A DNA stretch of 64,000 nucleotides from CALAED01 sp036555725 (lineage in GTDB: Bacteria; Actinomycetota; Actinomycetes; Streptosporangiales; Streptosporangiaceae), in NCBI GenBank assembly GCA_036555725.1, contig DATBKU010000115.1:1-64000 (forward strand). Reading direction: 5' to 3'. The position numbers and the translations under genes are program-made. The notes beneath the pieces were generated by a model. It did not search any database, was not told the origin of the DNA, and saw only the letters and a program-made list of their open reading frames with translations. Numbering within the stretch: the stretch's first letter is position 1; each line of letters begins with the position of its first letter. Shown piece by piece: positions 35,744 through 44,043 of this stretch.

Positions 35744-36667
35744 ATGCCGCAATCCCGAATCGACGCCTCGTCTCGCCGTCGGCTTCGGCAGGCGGTGGTG
35801 CCGGACCCGGATCGGCCCGAACCGAATCCGGCACCGGCGGCCGCCGTATCCGGTTTGATCCTCGATGCCAGTCCGCACCTGATCGTCCTCGCCACGCCGG
35901 CCGGCACCGAGGCCCGGCTGCCGATGTCCGACGCCACCTCGATCTGGTACGCCGGCAAGGCCGATCTGTCCGCGCTCCAGCCCGGCCGGCGGGCCATCAT
36001 CCGGCCCTCCGCGGACGGCTTGGCGGCTGAGCGCGTCTGGGTCGACATCGTGCGCGCGGCCGGGACCATCGTGGTGCGCGACGGCGCGACGCTCGACGTC
36101 GATGAGGGCCCGCACCGCGGTGTTACGCACGTCGCGATCCCGCCGCGCACGCTGAGCCAGATCCTGGTGCGGCATCCGCACTTCGAGCCCGGATATCTCG
36201 TCGACGTGATCGGGGTACGGTCCGCCGACGGCCTGCTCGCGGTACGGCCCGGCACCAGATCGCAGCCGGATTACCCGGCCGACAGCGTGCCCAGGCAGCG
36301 GCCGGTCGAGCCCGCGCCGCCCGTGCTCGCGGGCGCGGCCACCTGGTTCGGCGCGCAGGGCGGCGAGGTCGCGTACCCCGCGCTGGATCAGAGCGGCGGC
36401 GGCTGCGGCGACGTGCCCGCGGGGTACGCGAACCTCCCGTATCTTTCGGTCGGCAGCGAGCTCTACATACGTAACGAATGTACGGGGCGGGCGGCTCGCA
36501 TGCCGATCACCCAGTGCGGCTGCGTGGCCGGGCGCTTCCGCGACCGATGCGTCGTCTGCGAGGCCTCGCCACGTGGGCGAATTGTCGAGCTCAGCCCGGC
36601 GGAATTCGTTGATCTGGGTGGTGACCTGGACGAAGGCTGCTTCAATGTCACAGTCAGGGTGGGGTGA
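35744..36667 (+). CDS. Conserved protein with Cys-rich C-terminal double-psi-barrel-like domain
   Basis: A 307-aa protein without a clear signal peptide. Residues about 40-190 form an uncharacterised beta-rich domain (SGLILDASPHLIVLATP, GRRAIIRPSADGL). The C-terminal third (about 200-307) has GAATWFGAQGG, CGDVPAGYANLPYLSVGSELYI, and Cys residues in ECTGRA, QCGCVAG and RCVVCEA. That layout resembles RlpA/barwin-type double-psi barrels. GGAG 6 nt before the ATG at 35744 supports this start. It is divergent from the sigma factor and lies 3 bp before a MauE-like membrane gene, so the two probably work together, perhaps in envelope or redox biology. Family name not recognised. Confidence 0.75.
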   Translation: MPQSRIDASSRRRLRQAVVPDPDRPEPNPAPAAAVSGLILDASPHLIVLATPAGTEARLPMSDATSIWYAGKADLSALQPGRRAIIRPSADGLAAERVWVDIVRAAGTIVVRDGATLDVDEGPHRGVTHVAIPPRTLSQILVRHPHFEPGYLVDVIGVRSADGLLAVRPGTRSQPDYPADSVPRQRPVEPAPPVLAGAATWFGAQGGEVAYPALDQSGGGCGDVPAGYANLPYLSVGSELYIRNECTGRAARMPITQCGCVAGRFRDRCVVCEASPRGRIVELSPAEFVDLGGDLDEGCFNVTVRVG

Positions 36668-36670
36668 GTC

Positions 36671-37477
36671 ATGGTCGACACTCTTCAGGAAGCACAGCTT
36701 CCGCTCTTGGCCTGCGTACTCATCTTGGCCTGTATAACCAAGATCGCCTTCCGGGAGGCCGGCGAGACCATCGGCACGGGCACCATCGCCGCGTTCCGCA
36801 GGTACCGGCCCGCCGTCATCGCGGTGGCCGTCGTCGAGGGCAGCATCGGCGCCGCGCTGCTCCTCACGGCTCATCCCGCGGCCCGGCTGGCGACCGTCGT
36901 GGTCTTCTTCGTCGCCACCTCCGTGGTGTTCGACCTGCGCACCAGTGAGGCCCACGCGGGCTGCGGTTGTTTCGGCGGGCTGAGCAACACCCCCGTACGG
37001 TTCCGCACGCTGCTGCGCGCCTTCCTGTTCCTGCTGGCGGCGCTGGCCGTGGTCGGCATGCCGGCCACCGGCCTCGACGTGATCCGTGCGGGGTCCGGCT
37101 GGGTCGGCGCCGTCGTGGCCACCGAGCTCGCCGTGGTGGCCGCGCTGTCGCCCGAGATCGGGGTGCTGCTGGCCCGGCGCCGCGAGCGGACCCCGTGCGA
37201 GCAGCGCACCGTGCCGTTGTCCGAGACGTTCTCGATCTTGCGGGCGAGCAGGCAGTGGCGCGAGCACGCCGGAATGATCGCCACCGCCGATCCGGTCGAT
37301 GTGTGGCGCGAGCTGTGCTGGCGCTTCCTCGTCTACCCGGGCCGTGCGGAGGACAAGGACGTCGAGATCGTGTTCGCGGTCTCGACCGAGGAGCGGAACC
37401 CCACCGTGCGCGTCGCCATCGTCCGTCCGGAGGACAGCGACACCGGCCCCAACCCGCTGTACGCCCTCTCCGTCTGA
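36671..37477 (+). CDS. MauE-like / DoxX-type membrane protein with GCGCFG motif
   Basis: A 268-aa membrane protein with about five helices in its first 165 residues (roughly 8-28, 43-62, 68-85, 112-132 and 140-160) and a soluble C-terminal region. Between helices 3 and 4 it carries AGCGCFGGLS, the Cys pair that marks methylamine-utilisation MauE-like proteins and related quinone/thiol redox components. The C-terminal 80 residues have no recognised domain. It starts 3 bp after the Cys-rich barrel protein, with the upstream gene's GGGGTG end acting as ribosome-binding site. The pair suggests disulfide or redox maturation outside the membrane. Confidence 0.8.
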   Translation: MVDTLQEAQLPLLACVLILACITKIAFREAGETIGTGTIAAFRRYRPAVIAVAVVEGSIGAALLLTAHPAARLATVVVFFVATSVVFDLRTSEAHAGCGCFGGLSNTPVRFRTLLRAFLFLLAALAVVGMPATGLDVIRAGSGWVGAVVATELAVVAALSPEIGVLLARRRERTPCEQRTVPLSETFSILRASRQWREHAGMIATADPVDVWRELCWRFLVYPGRAEDKDVEIVFAVSTEERNPTVRVAIVRPEDSDTGPNPLYALSV

Positions 37478-37565
37478 CCCTCACACGGGGAGCCCGAACA
37501 TCTGGGCCGACAGCAGGAGAGCCGCACTCGATTGTGGCGGCTCGCCGCTGGCGGCCTGGTGTCGG

Positions 37566-37745
37566 TCAGATGAAGATCTGCAGCCCGGTGCCGGTTAGGC
37601 GGTAGGCGGGGGCGAGGGTGGCGGCGTCTGAACCGTTCGGGTTGACGGCGGCGCCGCTGCTGAACACGATCACCCGGGCGCCCGGCCGCAGCGGCTTGAG
37701 CAGCGCCTCGCGCAGCCAGTGGAAGGCGACCCGGACATCCGTCTC
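37566..37745 (-). pseudogene. SDR dehydrogenase remnant with internal deletion
   Basis: The frame shows the middle of a short-chain dehydrogenase, WLREALLKPLRPGARVIVFSSGAAVN (helix E and the strand with the catalytic Ser region, given in outline). It jumps directly to a C-terminal-looking APAYRLTGTGLQ followed by a stop. The Rossmann N-terminus and the YxxxK region are absent. It appears to be both truncated and internally deleted. Confidence 0.4.
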
Positions 37746-37751
37746 CGCGCG

Positions 37752-37875
37752 ATGATGATGACGCTGGCCGAGTTCCCCGACCCCGACCTGCCCGCCCACC
37801 GCAACGCGGTCGAGGGCAAGCTGTGGCTGCGCCGGCGCATCGGTGAGCTGGTCGACGGGCTCGAGGTCGACGGGT
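37752..37875 (+). pseudogene. Possible C-terminal fragment of a TetR-type regulator
   Basis: About 40 residues (MTLAEFPDPDLPAHRNAVEG, WLRRRIGELVDGLE) look like the tail of a ligand-binding helical domain. It diverges from the SDR remnant, as a TetR regulator commonly does from its SDR target. There is no helix-turn-helix, and similarity fades at the hydrolase stop. Weakly supported. Confidence 0.25.
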
Positions 37876-38672
37876 CAGGTGGGCGAAGCGGTCAGGTACG
37901 GCTCGACCCGGCGCCACACCTCGCTCTCCGGATCGAGGAATTCGAAATGCCCGACCCCTGGCAGGCTGAGCAGCTCGCAGGCGTCGCCGGCCGCGCGGGC
38001 CCGGGCGTGGTAGGCGACGCTCATGTCGTACGGCACGGCGATGTCGGCGTCGCCGTGCACGATCAGCTGCCGTACGCCCAGCGGCAGCAGGGCCGCGGGA
38101 GAGGCCGCCAGGTAACGTTCCGGCGCGTCCTCATAGTCGGCGCCGAGCAGTTCCGCGACCGCGTCGTTGGACAGGTGCCGGCGGTTACCGTCGATCAGGT
38201 CGGCGACCGGCGCCAATCCGACGCCGAACGGCGCGCGCACCTGGTGGTCCGGTGCCCGGGCGACGCGCGCCGCCAGCCACAGCGCCAGGTGACCGCCCGC
38301 CGAATGCCCGACGAGGGCGACCCGGTCCGTGTCGAGCCGGTGCTCGGCGGCCAGCCCGGACAGGGCGTCGTACCCGGCGGCCACGTCGTCGAACGTGCCC
38401 GGCCAGCCGCCGCCGGACGAGCCGACGCGCCGGTACTCCAGGTTCCAGACAGCGAACATCACCGCGGACAGGTGCGCCGCCAGGGCGTTCATCAGGTCGA
38501 GCCGGTACCGCTCCCGCCAATAGCCGCCGTGCAGCAGGACGACCACTGGGTGCGGACCCCTCCCGGCCGGCAGCCAGAGCTGTCCGAACTGATCGGGATC
38601 GGCGCCGTACGGGATGGTCACGCCCGTGCAGGGCACCGCGAACCTCGCCAGCTCGGGCTCGTACTCACGCAT
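37875..38672 (-). CDS. Alpha/beta hydrolase (BD-FAE/esterase-like)
   Basis: A 265-aa alpha/beta-hydrolase-fold enzyme. The oxyanion HGGYW follows VVVLLHG, the nucleophile is in VGHSAGGHLALW, an Asp lies in VHGDADIAVPYD and the catalytic His in PGVGHFEFLD. The pattern is that of carboxylesterase/kynurenine-formamidase-like hydrolases (BD-FAE/DLH-related). No signal peptide is present, so it is cytoplasmic. The ATG at 38672 begins the conserved region. It diverges from the quinone-oxidoreductase pseudogene; no operon partner is visible. Confidence 0.88.
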   Translation of the reverse strand: MREYEPELARFAVPCTGVTIPYGADPDQFGQLWLPAGRGPHPVVVLLHGGYWRERYRLDLMNALAAHLSAVMFAVWNLEYRRVGSSGGGWPGTFDDVAAGYDALSGLAAEHRLDTDRVALVGHSAGGHLALWLAARVARAPDHQVRAPFGVGLAPVADLIDGNRRHLSNDAVAELLGADYEDAPERYLAASPAALLPLGVRQLIVHGDADIAVPYDMSVAYHARARAAGDACELLSLPGVGHFEFLDPESEVWRRVEPYLTASPT

Positions 38673-38846
38673 CGCTGACACCTGTGGGTCCGGGCCGATC
38701 CGGCCGGGGCGGTTACAGTTCCGGACGCACAGAATGTACAAGCGTCCATTCCCCTGACGCGAAGCCCCGCGCCGGTACGGCTGCCGGACGGATGATCGCT
38801 GCGGGATGCTGCAGTGGGCCGCAGGTCCCCATATAGGAGGTTGGCT

Positions 38847-39451
38847 ATGCGCGCGTTGGTGATGACCGAGCCGTCGCACGGAGCGGACCGTACGGAGATC
38901 CGCGAGGTCGACGAGCCGCGGCCGGGGCCGGGCGAGGTGACCATCGACGTCGCGTACGCCGGGATCAACTTTCTCGACGTCATGGCCCGCCGCGGCGACC
39001 CCGGCTACGCCGATGCCTGGCCGTATCCCCCCGGTCTCGAGGTGTCGGGGGCGGTCCGCGAGGTCGGCGCGGGCGTCAAGGACCTGACGGCCGGGCAGAC
39101 GGTGGCGGCCTTCACCGGCCGCGGCGGGCTGGCCGAGGTGGCGCTGGCCCGCGTCGGGCGCGTGGTGCCGGTGCCGAGCCAGGTGCCGGGACCGATCGCG
39201 GCCGCCGCCCCGCTGATGCTCACCACGGCGCTGCTGTTGCTCACCGACGCCGCCCGATTCCGGGCGGGCGAGCGCGTGCTGGTGCACTCGGCCAGCGGCG
39301 GCGTGGGCAGCGCGGTGGCGCAGCTGGTGCCGGCGCTCGGCGGGGGGCCGCTGATCGGTACGGTCGGCCGCTCGCCGACGTGCCCGCCATTCACCAACTC
39401 CTCGCCGAAGGGCGGGGCGAGGGCAAATACGTCGTCCGCCTCCACGGCTAA
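38847..39451 (+). pseudogene. Zinc-type quinone oxidoreductase with internal deletion and frameshift
   Basis: The N-terminal 180 residues are a good MDR/quinone-oxidoreductase: GEVTIDVAYAGINFLDVMAR, GLEVSGAVREVGAGV and LVHSASGGVGSAVAQLV (NADPH loop). After GTVGR the frame runs into unrelated sequence. The next frame reads LADVPAIHQLLAEGRGEGK then YVVRLHG and a stop at 39451, the normal family C-terminus. About 100 residues between these points are missing, so the gene has an internal deletion that also shifted the frame. A 208-aa product ending at 39470 would be made. The intact TetR gene follows 24 bp later. Confidence 0.75.
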
Positions 39452-39458
39452 CCCTGCA

Positions 39459-39495
39459 TTGACGGACTGAACGAATTACGTTAGATTCGTTCAGT
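39459..39495 (+). promoter_or_regulatory. Promoter with overlapping TetR operator, leaderless start
   Basis: TTGACG (39459-39464) and TAGATT (39482-39487) are 17 bp apart. An inverted repeat ACTGAACGAAT / ATTCGTTCAGT (39466-39476 and 39485-39495, 8-nt spacer) covers the space between them and the -10. The predicted transcription start coincides with the GTG at 39494, so the mRNA should be leaderless and autorepressed. Confidence 0.75.
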
Positions 39496-40117
39496 GACTG
39501 ACGGCCAGGCCGATGCGAGCGCGGACGGCAATGCGCGCCAGCGGCGGATCATCCGAGCGGCGGAGGAGCTGTTCAAGAAGTCCGGGTTTCGCGGGGTGAC
39601 GATGGAGGCGGTCGCCCGCGACGCCGCAGTTTCCAAGGTCACGCTGTACGGCTACTACAAGAACAAGGATCAGCTGTTCCTGGTCGTGTGCGCGCGCATG
39701 GCCCGGCTGCAGGGCCGAGCCTTCGGCGACGCCCTCACCGAGCCGGGTCAGCCGATGGACGACCGCGTGCTGTCCGCGATCTTGGCCAAGCATCGGCTCA
39801 CCTTCACGCTGGTGCGCACCTCCCCGCATGCCGAGGACCTCTTCTCCCACAAGGCCCAACTGGCGGGCGACGTCTTCGCGCAGGCGGACGACGCCATGCT
39901 GACTCGGCTGGCGGAGGCCCTGGCGGAGGAGCCCGCGCTGCGCCCGACAGCACACCGGCTGGCCCGTGCGCTGTTCTTCGGCGCCGGTGAACTCGCGGCG
40001 CGCAGCGCCGACCTCGCGGAACTGGAAGCGGAGCTCACGGCCTTCGTCAACGTGCACCTCGCGGGTGCACGAGCTCTGGCCCGGCAGCCTTCCCGGCGTA
40101 GACAGGAGTCCCACTGA
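39494..40117 (+). CDS. TetR-family transcriptional regulator
   Basis: A 207-aa repressor. The N-terminal helix-turn-helix (about 15-60) reads RIIRAAEELFKKSGFRGVTMEAVARDAAVSKVTLYGYYKNKDQL in outline, the canonical TetR pattern ending in the YxYF/K-NK motif. A C-terminal helical ligand domain follows (about 80-195). The GTG at 39494 lies inside a perfect 11-bp-arm palindrome, its probable operator. It overlaps the downstream SnoaL-like gene by one base (TGATG), so that gene is its likely target together with itself. Confidence 0.92.
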   Translation: MTDGQADASADGNARQRRIIRAAEELFKKSGFRGVTMEAVARDAAVSKVTLYGYYKNKDQLFLVVCARMARLQGRAFGDALTEPGQPMDDRVLSAILAKHRLTFTLVRTSPHAEDLFSHKAQLAGDVFAQADDAMLTRLAEALAEEPALRPTAHRLARALFFGAGELAARSADLAELEAELTAFVNVHLAGARALARQPSRRRQESH

Positions 40118-40530
40118 TGAGCACCCAGCGCAACAAACAGATCGCCTGTGACTTCTTCACCTTTTTCAGCGCCGGGGACGTCCCCGGGGCGCTGAACCTG
40201 ATGAGCGACGACGCGACGTGGTGGCTGGCCGGCAAACCCGAGCTCTTTCCGGTGGCCGGACAGCACAGCAAGGAGCAGATCGGCAAGCTGTTCGATCGGA
40301 TGCTGGCTCGGTTGCGGAACGGCTTGGCCATGACGGTCAAGAGCGTGATCGCCGAAGGTGACCTGGTGGCGCTGGAGGTGGAATCGCACGGCGAGCTCAC
40401 GAACGGGCGGCGCTACAACAACGAGTACCACACCGTCATGCGGCTCTCGGACGGGAAGATCAGCCAGGTCCGTGAGTACAGCGACACGCAACACGCTTAC
40501 GCGGTCTGGCTGCGACCCCCCGAGCGGTGA
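40117..40530 (+). CDS. SnoaL-like / NTF2-fold protein
   Basis: A 137-aa NTF2-like single-domain protein (nuclear transport factor 2/SnoaL fold). Helix 1 has CDFFTFFSAGDVPGALNLMSDDATWWLAG, and the strands carry VALEVESHGELTNGRRYNNEY and VREYSDTQHAY (both in outline). Such proteins are small isomerases, hydrolases or lactone-type binding proteins; no catalytic residue can be assigned with confidence. Its ATG overlaps the TetR stop (TGATG), so translation is coupled. The pair resembles a small detoxification unit controlled by its own repressor. Confidence 0.85.
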   Translation: MSTQRNKQIACDFFTFFSAGDVPGALNLMSDDATWWLAGKPELFPVAGQHSKEQIGKLFDRMLARLRNGLAMTVKSVIAEGDLVALEVESHGELTNGRRYNNEYHTVMRLSDGKISQVREYSDTQHAYAVWLRPPER

Positions 40531-40595
40531 GCCGCGGGCCGCGCCGCGTCTAGGCTGGCCGTACGGGGTCACGCCACGACACACCGGGGAGAGCC

Positions 40596-41093
40596 ATGAG
40601 CCAGGACGATATTCGGTACGGCGGCGCGGCGGACGACGCGGAGTGGGACGACGTCGAGGACGAGGGAGTGCTCGACGCCTCCGACACCCTCGACGACGAT
40701 CTGGTCGAGGACCCGCTCGACACGGGTGTGGCGCCGCCGGACCGCTGGGCCGGGGCGGACCGCTACGGTACGACGGCCGCCGAGGAGCGGGCCGGGGAGT
40801 CGCTCGACCAGCTGCTGGCCGAGGAGGAGCCGGACATCGGCGCGGACGACGACCTGGACGAGTCGGACGAAGACGAAGACGACGCTGCGGACGAGGACGA
40901 GCTGACCCGGCGGGGGTACGAGCAAGAGGCGCGGGCCGGCCGGCTCGTCGAGGAGGACGAGGGCCTCAGCGAGGACGAGGAGGCCGACGCGGTGGCCCGC
41001 GACGTGGGGGTCGACGCGGGCGCGGCCGGCGCCGAGGAGGCCGCGATCCATGTGGTCGACGACCCGAACAGCCCGGGCGACCCTGAGCTGTAG
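40596..41093 (+). CDS. DUF5709 domain-containing acidic protein
   Basis: A 165-aa very acidic protein of a family common in actinobacteria. Family features are the N-terminal EGVLDASDTLDDD, the PLDTGVAPPDRW motif near residue 40, GESLDQLLAEEEPD, and a C-terminal VDDPNSPGDPEL. The middle (about 80-105) is almost all Asp and Glu. It has no membrane segment or signal. A ribosome-binding site (GGGGAG) lies 6 nt before the ATG. Function unknown; expression is probably constitutive or stress-linked, but nothing in the sequence shows this. Confidence 0.85.
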   Translation: MSQDDIRYGGAADDAEWDDVEDEGVLDASDTLDDDLVEDPLDTGVAPPDRWAGADRYGTTAAEERAGESLDQLLAEEEPDIGADDDLDESDEDEDDAADEDELTRRGYEQEARAGRLVEEDEGLSEDEEADAVARDVGVDAGAAGAEEAAIHVVDDPNSPGDPEL

Positions 41094-41192
41094 AGCCGTA
41101 CGACCAATCGCCGTAACGACGCGAAGATCGGGACCTTGGCAGCCCTGCCGTGTCCCTTAATACTGCGGATCGCTCCCATCATTTCGTATGAC

Positions 41193-41208
41193 GTTCGATA
41201 TATCGAAC
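41193..41208. promoter_or_regulatory. Perfect 16-bp palindrome upstream of the GH2 gene
   Basis: GTTCGATATATCGAAC is self-complementary over all 16 bases and lies 22-37 bp before the GH2 start at 41230. It is a likely operator, of a size used by LacI- or TetR-type repressors. Its presence supports a start at 41230 rather than the ATG at 41188. Confidence 0.6.
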
Positions 41209-41229
41209 ATGCCGGAAGTGGGAGCAACG

Positions 41230-42653
41230 ATGGACGCGCCGCGTCGCAACGGAAATTCGCACCCGGACGTATCCCGCGGCGTGTCACGGCGTCGCGCACT
41301 GCAGATAGGCGCCCTGGCCGCTGGTCTGCCGGCACTCGACACCGGCCGTACGGCCGCTGCCGCGACCGGCACCGCCCGCGAGCGGTCGTTCGACGAGGGG
41401 TGGCGGTTCCTCCGCGGTGACGTCGGCGGCGCCGAGGCGCCGTCGTTCGACGACAGCCAGTGGCGCGCGCTCGACCTGCCGCACGACTGGAGCATCGAGG
41501 ACCTGCCGTACGCCACGTCCACCGACGACGGGGTGACCAGCGACCCGTCTCTGCTCGTCACCAACCCGCCGCCGACGGAGCCCGTCCCGCCGGCCGTGAT
41601 CGGCCCGTTCGACCCGCAGCAGAGCCAGAACGGCGGCTCGATCGGATACACGGTCGTGGGGATCGGCTGGTACCGCAAGCGCTTCGAACTGCCGCAACCG
41701 GACGGGCACTACGAGGTTCGGTTCGACGGCGTCTATCAGAACGCGGACGTCTGGCTCAACGGCGTCCACCTGGGCTTCCATCCCTATGGCTACACGTCGT
41801 TCGCGTTCGACCTGACCCCGCACCTGAACCGTACGGGGACGAACGTGCTGGCCGTACGAGTCGACAACAGCGGCCGGAACAGCCGCTGGTACTCGGGGTC
41901 TGGGATCTACCGGCACACCTGGCTGACGGTGACCGGGCCGGTGCGCATCCCGCTCTGGGGCGTGTCCGTCACGACGCCGCAGGCCGGCGGGGACGAGTCG
42001 GTCGCGCACGTGGAGGTGAGCGTGGCCAACCTCGGCACCGACGCGGCGTCCGCGGGGTACGGGTGACGATCCTCGATCCGCGCGGGCACGTCGTCGCCAC
42101 GCGGCAGGCGCCCGCGCAGAGCGTCGCGCCGGGCGCTACGGCCGTCTCGGCACTGGACATCCCGATCACGCGGGCGGCCCTATGGTCGCTCGACTCGCCG
42201 AGCCGCTACACCGCGCGCGCCGACATCCTGGTCCGCGGCAAGGCCGTCGACACGGTCACCACCAAGTTCGGGATCCGCTCGCTGGTCTGGAACGGCGCGG
42301 TCGGCTTCCAGCTCAACGGCGAGACCATCAAGATCATCGGTGGCAACATTCACCACGACAACGGCCCGATGGGGGCCGTGGCGCTCGGCCGGGGCCATGT
42401 CGTCCCGGACGCCGCGTTCGGGGTGACGTTCGACGTCGCCGGCGCGGGCGAGTTCGCCGCCGTCGGCAACGGCAACCCGCACAACGTCGACAGCCTCCGG
42501 CAGCCGCACCGCTACACGTGGCATGGCAAGGCGCTGGCGATCCTGCGCCCGGCGAAGCGGCCGGGGCACGTCACCCTCACCGCACGGGCTCCCGGGCTGC
42601 GCCCCGCGACGCTGACGCTGAGGGTCGGCCGCGAGAAGCCACACGCCCGCTAG
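41230..42653 (+). pseudogene. GH2 beta-galactosidase-like gene lacking its catalytic barrel
   Basis: A Tat-type signal (SRRRALQIGALAAGL) is followed by the GH2 sugar-binding domain (LDLPHDWSIE, WYRKRFELP, DGVYQNADVWLNG, GSGIYRHTWL) and the start of the immunoglobulin-like domain. A frameshift at about 42045-42063 ends this frame after SAGYG. The next frame continues with VTILDPRGHVVA to IIGGNIHHDNGPMGA, then jumps at about 42385 straight to the C-terminal domain (FDVAGAGEFAAVGNGNPHN). The whole TIM barrel with the catalytic Glu pair, about 300 residues, is missing. Secreted originally; certainly inactive as a glycosidase. It converges on the intact GH1 gene with overlapping stops. Confidence 0.85.
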
Positions 42654-43978
42654 CCCGCGCGGCCGTCGGCGATGAGGTCGCGGTACCAGGCGTACGAGGA
42701 CTTCGGAGTGCGCCGCTGGGTGGCGTAGTCGACGTGAACGAGGCCGAAGCGCTGGTGGTAACCCTCGGACCATTCGAAGTTGTCGAGCAGCGACCAGACG
42801 AAGTACCCGCGCACGTCGATGCCGTCGTCCATAGCCTGTCGTACGGCCTTGATGTGCCCGTCGAGGTAGGCGATGCGGTCGGGGTCGGCGACGCGTCCCG
42901 CGGCGTCCGGCATGTCGTCGTACGAGCAGCCGTTCTCGGTCACGTAGATCGGCGGGAGGCCGGGGTAGCGGTCGCGCAGCAGGCCGAGCAGCCTGTGCAG
43001 GCCCTCGGGCACCACCGGCCAGCCGAACGCCGTCGCCGGCGCCTCGGGGTAGGCGCACATCTCGAACGGCAGCGGCGAGTCCGGCAGGGTCCGCAGCCGG
43101 GTCGGGAAGTAGTAGTTCACGCCGAGCGCGTCGATCGGCGCCGAGATCACCTTCAGGTCGCCGTCCCGGACAAACGAGAGGTCCGCGTCGGGGAACGCCG
43201 ACAGGTCGGGATAGCGGCCGAGCAGCACGGGATCGGTGAAGACGCGGTTCATCAACGTGTCGTAGGCCGCCGCGGCCGTTACGTCCGCGGCACTGTCCGT
43301 CTCCGGCTCGGTGGGCGAGTAGGCGTTGGTGATGGCCACCTCGCCTGCGCCATGGTCGCGCAGCGCCGCGACGGCGAGGCCGTGGCCGAGCAGCTGGTGA
43401 TGAGCGGCGGGCAGGGCGCCCAGCAGCAGCGTCCGGCCGGGGGCGTGCATACCGAGCCCGTAACCGAGGGCCATGACGATGTACGGCTCGTTCAGCGTGA
43501 TCCACATCCGGGCCCGGTCGCCGATCCGCTCGGCCACCACGGCGGCGTAGTCGGCGAACCGGTACGCCGTGTCGCGGTCCAGCCAGCCGCCGTTGTCCTC
43601 CAGTGGCTGCGGCAGGTCCCAGTGGAACAGGGTCGGGCAGGCCGCGACGCCCCGCTCGGCCAGCACGTCGACCAGCCGGTCGTAGAAGTCGAGCCCGGCG
43701 GCGTTGACCAGACCTCGCCCGTCCGGCTGGATCCGCGGCCAGGCGATCGAGAAGCGGTACGCCCCCGCGCCGAGGCTCGCGATGAGGCCGACGTCCTCCC
43801 GCCAGCGGTGGTAGTGATCGCAGGCGACGTCGCCGGTGTGGCCGTCGCGGATCTTGCCGGGCGCGTGGCAGAAGGTGTCCCAGACAGACGGTCCGCGGCC
43901 GTCCTCGTCGACGGCGCCTTCGATCTGGTACGCCGCCGTGGCGACACCCCAGAGGAAACGTTCCGGAATTCGGGCCAC
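42650..43978 (-). CDS. GH1 family beta-glucosidase
   Basis: A 442-aa retaining glycosidase of the GH1 TIM-barrel family. It has FLWGVATAAYQIEGA at the N-terminus, the acid/base in TLNEP (Glu164) and the nucleophile in YVTENG (Glu348), with WSLLDNFEWSEGY and FGLVHVDY near the C-terminus. It has no signal peptide, so it acts on imported oligosaccharides in the cytoplasm. GTG 43978 is chosen because AGGAGG lies 5 nt upstream; the GTG at 43984 overlaps that site. Complete in length and residues. It faces the broken GH2 gene, and their stops overlap. Confidence 0.95.
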   Translation of the reverse strand: MARIPERFLWGVATAAYQIEGAVDEDGRGPSVWDTFCHAPGKIRDGHTGDVACDHYHRWREDVGLIASLGAGAYRFSIAWPRIQPDGRGLVNAAGLDFYDRLVDVLAERGVAACPTLFHWDLPQPLEDNGGWLDRDTAYRFADYAAVVAERIGDRARMWITLNEPYIVMALGYGLGMHAPGRTLLLGALPAAHHQLLGHGLAVAALRDHGAGEVAITNAYSPTEPETDSAADVTAAAAYDTLMNRVFTDPVLLGRYPDLSAFPDADLSFVRDGDLKVISAPIDALGVNYYFPTRLRTLPDSPLPFEMCAYPEAPATAFGWPVVPEGLHRLLGLLRDRYPGLPPIYVTENGCSYDDMPDAAGRVADPDRIAYLDGHIKAVRQAMDDGIDVRGYFVWSLLDNFEWSEGYHQRFGLVHVDYATQRRTPKSSYAWYRDLIADGRAG

Positions 43979-44043
43979 GGACACCTCCTACTGAGCTTGT
44001 AGCGGACATGGTGCCAGGCATGATCGGCCGCCGCCGTACCAGG

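Noticed and set aside
34958..37267. Reading the sigma factor as the end of a 769-aa minus-strand protein starting at 37267
   Set aside because: The upstream part overlaps two well-supported plus-strand genes. The sigma-factor-like sequence begins at ATG 35470 (MSKVQHEDF).
42182..44002. Long open frames on both strands across the GH2 3' part and the GH1 gene
   Set aside because: Composition is typical of GC-rich shadow frames. The GH1 frame on the minus strand contains all catalytic motifs and explains the region.
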